Shown piece by piece: positions 14,220 to 16,732 of a DNA stretch of 16,732 nucleotides (position 1 is its first letter; each line of letters starts with the position of its first letter). The DNA comes from Brevundimonas sp. (GTDB taxonomy: Bacteria > Pseudomonadota > Alphaproteobacteria > Caulobacterales > Caulobacteraceae): assembly GCA_012270135.1 (NCBI GenBank), contig JAAXIW010000083.1, forward strand, positions 1 to 16,732. The letters run 5' to 3'. A program made the translations under genes and the position numbers. The notes under the pieces were generated by a model. It saw only the letters and a program-made list of their open reading frames with translations, was not told the origin of the DNA and searched no databases.

Positions 14220-14769
14220 CAGGCTCTCCGGCTGGCGCCCCGCGCCACGCCGCCCCGGGATTCAGCGCCGCCGTCGCCTCGAGAAAGCTGCCCGGCTTCA
14301 TCGACGGTTCGGGCGCGGTCCTCAGCCCCGCCACACGCGCAAGGTCGGCGATGAAGGTGATGCAGTTGCGCCGCCTCAGGTCGTAGACGGAGCCCTCCGG
14401 GCTGTTCCACCAGTCGGCCCGGGCCCTCAACGCATACCAGGTCGCGTCATCGAGGGTCAGGGTCAGGAACGGCCGACCCTCGTCGACATAGCGGGCGTCC
14501 GGGCTCGCAACCACGCCCTCGCCGCGCACGAACAGCAGCTGCGGGCCGGGGCTCTTCGCCGTGAAGCCCGCCGCCCAGTCGACCGGCTCGCCGGTGGCGT
14601 CGACGGTCCCCTCGGCATGGACATAGGCGTGGGGAAACAGCAGGTCGCCGCCGCGGATCCGCGCCCCGGGGTGGGCGTAGAAGGTCACGGTCACCTCCGC
14701 CCAGGCCGGGCCGGCGATCAGGGCCAGCAACAGGGCGGGGACGAGCGAGCGGAACAGGCTGCGGGTCAT
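14197..14769 (-). CDS. Secreted protein of unknown function with conserved Asn-Cys motif
   Basis: From ATG 14769 the protein has 190 residues. A GGAGA ribosome site lies 3 nt upstream. A Sec signal peptide (1-24, ending 'GPAWA') is followed by a small mixed alpha/beta domain. It contains 'VTVTFYAHPGARIRGGDLLFP' (26-46, read in two parts as beta strands), 'LDDATWYALRARADWWNSP' and 'DLRRRNCITFIADLARVAGL' (130-149, Cys136). An Asn-Cys before a hydrophobic helix together with upstream histidines (H33, H47, H51) resembles the nucleophile helix of papain-like/NlpC-type or DUF-class folds, but the order of His before Cys is not the standard one and no catalytic claim is made. I do not recognise a named family. 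The longer frame from 14856 would bury the signal peptide, so it was not used. Convergent with the polymerase gene. Confidence 0.75.
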   Translation of the reverse strand: MTRSLFRSLVPALLLALIAGPAWAEVTVTFYAHPGARIRGGDLLFPHAYVHAEGTVDATGEPVDWAAGFTAKSPGPQLLFVRGEGVVASPDARYVDEGRPFLTLTLDDATWYALRARADWWNSPEGSVYDLRRRNCITFIADLARVAGLRTAPEPSMKPGSFLEATAALNPGAAWRGAPAGEPVRPVPGP

Positions 14770-14818
14770 GCGGTCTCCGGACAGGCGCCCACTGTGGGAT
14801 GCTGCGGCCTGAACGTGC

Positions 14819-14850
14819 AAGGGCCGCCGGAGGATGCCCCGGCGGCCCTT
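14819..14850 (-). terminator. Strong hairpin downstream of the sugar transporter gene
   Basis: AAGGGCCGCCGG (14819-14830) and CCGGCGGCCCTT (14839-14850) form a perfect 12-bp stem with an 8-nt loop. It lies 19 nt after the stop of the minus-strand transporter gene and before the next minus-strand gene. The T-tract is short on both sides, so it is a likely but not classical intrinsic terminator. It may also stop plus-strand readthrough from the polymerase gene. Confidence 0.55.
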
Positions 14851-14869
14851 CTTCACGATCTACGATGAC

Positions 14870-16162
14870 TTAGTGCGGAGACGGCTTGGCCACGACATCG
14901 GCCTCGCGCGCGCCGTACCTGGCGCAGGCGATGGCGAAGACGGTCAGCAGCACATAGCCGGCCAGGGGCACGTAGAAGGCCGGGTTGAACAGCATCGCCG
15001 CGTCGTCGACGATCCGGCCGGCGATGTAGGGCAGCACGGCGCCGCCGACGATGGCGGTGCAGAGCAGGCCCGAGGTCGCCGAGGCCGGCGCGCCCGAACG
15101 CTCCAGCGTCAGGGTGAAGATGGTCGGGAACATGATCGAGTTGAAGAAGCCGATGGCGATGGCCGCATAGGCGGCGGTCTCACCCGATGTCTGGGTCACG
15201 ACGAGGCACAGAATGGCGGCCACGGCGGTGTTGACCGTCAGCAGCACCCCGGCCCGGATCTTCGTCAGCAGCAGGGCCCCTATGAAGCGGCCGACCATGG
15301 CGCCGCCCCAATAGAGGCTGACCATCCGGCCCGCGTCGGCCTCGGGGATGTTCAGGATCGTCGGGCTGCTCAGGAAATTGGTCAGCAGGCCGCCGATGGT
15401 CACCTCGGAGCCGACATAGATGAAGATCGCCAGGCCGCCGAACAGCGCCCACGGCGATGTGAAGGCCTTCAGCGGGGAGGCCACGCCGCCTCCCTCCTCG
15501 GCGCCGGCGGCCGCCGCGTTGATCTTCTTGCGGGCGGTGAAGATGAAGAAGGCGACCACGGCGAAGAAGGCGCCGAGGCCCAGGAAGGCGATGTCGATGC
15601 TGCGCAGCGACTCTCCACGGGTGGCGGTGGTGACCACCGCGCCGGCGGCGAAGACCCCGCCCGTCAGCAGGACCGTCGAGCCGAGATACGGGCCGACGGT
15701 GGTGCCCAGCGAGTTGAAGAACTGCGAGAAATTCAGCCGCGCGTGCGAGCTCTTCTTCGAGCCGAGCGCCGCGACCAGCGGATTGGCCGCGACCTGCAGC
15801 AGGGTCACGCCCGAGGCGATGACGAACAGGGCGATCAGCACGCCCGGGTACCAGTCCATGATCGTCGCCACAGGCACGATCAGGCAGCCCAGCACCATCA
15901 CGGCGAGCGCCGAGATGATCGAGCGGCTGTAGCCCAGCCTGCCGAGCACGGCGGCGGCGGGCACCGAGACCACCGCATAGGCGATGAACCAGGCCGAGGC
16001 CGTCAGCATCGCCTCGGCGGTGCTGAGATCGAAGACCTTGCGCACCGCCGCGATCAGCGGGTCGATCAGCGAGGTGGCGAAGCCCCAGGCGAAGAACAGG
16101 GTGGTCACATAGGCGAAGGCCAGGTTCGTCCCGCGGCCCGCCGGCGATTGCGTATCGGTCAT
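14870..16162 (-). CDS. MFS sugar transporter, FucP/GluP (fucose:H+ symporter) family
   Basis: The 430-residue protein has about twelve hydrophobic helices. It shows FucP/GluP hallmarks: 'TLFFAWGFATSLIDPLI' in helix 1 (21-37), 'LLQVAANPLVAALG' (121-134), 'LNFSQFFNSLGTTVGP' (143-158) and 'GFFNSIMFPTIFTL' in the second half. A polar loop with 'AEEGGG' separates the two halves. This family imports hexoses or related sugars by proton symport at the inner membrane. It is divergent from a GH13 alpha-glucosidase, so uptake of glucose or a glucoside such as maltose is the most likely job. ATG 16162 was chosen because GGGGAGAG lies just upstream and the membrane part begins soon after; an in-frame ATG at 16228 would run through the operator region. 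A LacI-type operator lies 46 nt upstream of the start. Confidence 0.9.
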   Translation of the reverse strand: MTDTQSPAGRGTNLAFAYVTTLFFAWGFATSLIDPLIAAVRKVFDLSTAEAMLTASAWFIAYAVVSVPAAAVLGRLGYSRSIISALAVMVLGCLIVPVATIMDWYPGVLIALFVIASGVTLLQVAANPLVAALGSKKSSHARLNFSQFFNSLGTTVGPYLGSTVLLTGGVFAAGAVVTTATRGESLRSIDIAFLGLGAFFAVVAFFIFTARKKINAAAAGAEEGGGVASPLKAFTSPWALFGGLAIFIYVGSEVTIGGLLTNFLSSPTILNIPEADAGRMVSLYWGGAMVGRFIGALLLTKIRAGVLLTVNTAVAAILCLVVTQTSGETAAYAAIAIGFFNSIMFPTIFTLTLERSGAPASATSGLLCTAIVGGAVLPYIAGRIVDDAAMLFNPAFYVPLAGYVLLTVFAIACARYGAREADVVAKPSPH

Positions 16163-16181
16163 CTCTCTCCCCGGAGATCGC

Positions 16182-16198
16182 CGCGCGTCCGACGCGCG
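16182..16198. repeat. 17-bp palindrome between operator and transporter start
   Basis: CGCGCGTC and GACGCGCG flank a single central C, giving a perfect 8-bp inverted repeat. It lies between the LacI-type operator (16208-16221) and the transporter ATG (16162), so it would be in or near the 5' leader. It could be a second protein site, but a G/C-only palindrome is cheap in this genome. Confidence 0.35.
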
Positions 16199-16207
16199 CG
16201 ACTTTGA

Positions 16208-16221
16208 TGTAAACGGTTTCA
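16208..16221. promoter_or_regulatory. LacI-family operator in divergent transporter/alpha-glucosidase promoter region
   Basis: TGTAAACGGTTTCA matches the LacI/GalR-family operator form TGNAANCGNTTNCA at every fixed position, with the central CG step. It is nested within a wider inverted repeat, TTTGATG (16203-16209) and CATCAAA (16223-16229). It lies 46 nt before the transporter start and about 150 nt before the alpha-glucosidase start, so one sugar-responsive repressor probably controls both. No regulator gene is in the window. The rest of 16163-16370 shows no gene, and its promoters could not be placed firmly. Confidence 0.7.
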
Positions 16222-16370
16222 TCATCAAAAGGTCGCGTCCAGATGTTTCACGCGCGCCGTAACCAAAAGTGGCCTCGAAACCGGCCGGGGCCCGCCGCCC
16301 GTTTCGCGGGTGACGGCAAGGCGCGGGTGGTGTTCAACAGTCCGGGTGGTGGCCTTTGCGAGGGTTGAGC

Positions 16371-16732
16371 TTGACCGAACAGCATCCCGATCCTCTTGGC
16401 CCCGAGTGGTGGCGCGGGGCCGTCCTGTACCAGGTCTATCCGCGCAGTTTCGCCGATGCGAACGGCGACGGCGTCGGCGACCTCAAGGGGATCTCCGACC
16501 ACCTCGACCACATCGCCTCGCTGGGTGTCGACGGCGTCTGGATCAGCCCCTTCTACACCTCGCCGATGCGGGACTTCGGCTACGACGTGGCCGATTACCG
16601 CGACGTCGATCCGATCTTCGGGACCCTGGCGGACTTCGACGCCCTGATCGACAAGGCGCACCGGCTGGGCCTGCGCATCATCACCGACCTGGTCTTCGCC
16701 CACACCTCCGACCAGCACGCCTGGTTCCGCGA
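16371..16732 (+). CDS. GH13-family alpha-glucosidase, N-terminal part (truncated by window end)
   Basis: The first 120 residues are visible. They show the start of the GH13 barrel: 'WWRGAVLYQVYPRSFADANG' (13-32), the calcium-loop type sequence 'DANGDGVGDL' (29-38), 'WISPFYTSPMRDFGYDVADY', and conserved region I 'DLVFAHTSDQH' (106-116). This is typical of alpha-glucosidases and oligo-1,6-glucosidases that release glucose from maltose, sucrose-like or isomalto-oligosaccharides. The Asn usual in region I (NH) is Ala110 here; related bacterial alpha-glucosidases of the GH13_23 type often have Ser at this place, so activity is still expected. Catalytic Asp and Glu lie beyond the window. The start is TTG 16371, with GAGGG 6 nt upstream; another in-frame TTG is at 16365, and no ATG is available. 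Divergent from the sugar transporter with a shared LacI-type operator. Confidence 0.9.
   Translation, partial: MTEQHPDPLGPEWWRGAVLYQVYPRSFADANGDGVGDLKGISDHLDHIASLGVDGVWISPFYTSPMRDFGYDVADYRDVDPIFGTLADFDALIDKAHRLGLRIITDLVFAHTSDQHAWFR

Noticed and set aside
14770..14856. Upstream extension of the secreted orphan protein
   Set aside because: It would place 29 residues before the signal peptide and run into the terminator stem; GGAGA directly before ATG 14769 supports the shorter form.
14834..16207. Plus-strand open frame opposite the sugar transporter
   Set aside because: Composition is Gly/Arg/His/Asp-rich and repetitive, as expected opposite a membrane protein gene in high-GC DNA.
16163..16228. 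Upstream ATG at 16228 for the sugar transporter
   Set aside because: It would translate through the LacI operator and the palindrome; ATG 16162 has a strong ribosome site.
16298..16310. CCCG/CGGG hairpin upstream of the alpha-glucosidase
   Set aside because: A 4-bp stem in G/C-rich DNA is not significant.

Overview
The window is high-GC, densely coded DNA with strong G/C bias at third codon positions and frequent TTG and GTG starts. Its protein families (FucP/GluP-type sugar transporter beside a GH13 alpha-glucosidase, PglC-like phosphoglycosyl transferase, alphaproteobacterial-style Wzc with a 'SEAYYSLRTALQFS' motif) suggest an alphaproteobacterium, most likely a Caulobacteraceae member such as Brevundimonas. 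The taxon is inferred from family resemblance only. No rRNA, tRNA, CRISPR array or transposase was seen.

Positions 1-2851 are a sugar-nucleotide and lipid-carrier priming block. It holds the 3' end of a DegT/EryC1-family sugar aminotransferase, a PglC-like phosphoglycosyl transferase 4 nt downstream, and, convergent to them, a full-length membrane nucleotide-sugar 4,6-dehydratase (CapD/WbpM/PglF family). Together they resemble the start of a bacillosamine-type or other amino-deoxy-sugar pathway that primes an undecaprenyl-linked glycan. A divergent intergenic region (2852-3299) separates this block from a bifunctional gene at 3300-5501, in which GDP-mannose pyrophosphorylase is fused to an AGE-family sugar isomerase barrel.

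Positions 5616-14219 are a Wzx/Wzy-type exopolysaccharide export and polymerisation block. In order it encodes a CpsB/YwqE PHP-domain tyrosine phosphatase, an outer-membrane polysaccharide export lipoprotein (OPX, Wza-like), an M48 metalloprotease with an internal PDZ domain, a convergent VanZ-like membrane protein, a Wzc-like co-polymerase/tyrosine autokinase, a bitopic helical-repeat plus beta-sandwich protein, a 74-residue exported membrane protein with its own likely promoter, and an O-antigen ligase/Wzy-type polymerase. Kinase and phosphatase probably form a phosphotyrosine switch that controls chain export, OPX and Wzc form the envelope conduit, and Wzy extends the chain. The flippase and most glycosyltransferases are not in the window and presumably lie upstream.

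Positions 14197-14769 (minus) encode a secreted protein of unknown function. Positions 14870-16732 start an apparently unrelated sugar-uptake module: an MFS sugar transporter (minus) and a truncated GH13 alpha-glucosidase (plus), divergent around a perfect LacI-family operator motif. The least understood parts are the ManC-AGE fusion, the M48-PDZ protease inside the export operon, the Wzc-coupled helical/beta-sandwich protein and the 74-residue protein. These are the best candidates for undescribed components of this polysaccharide system.
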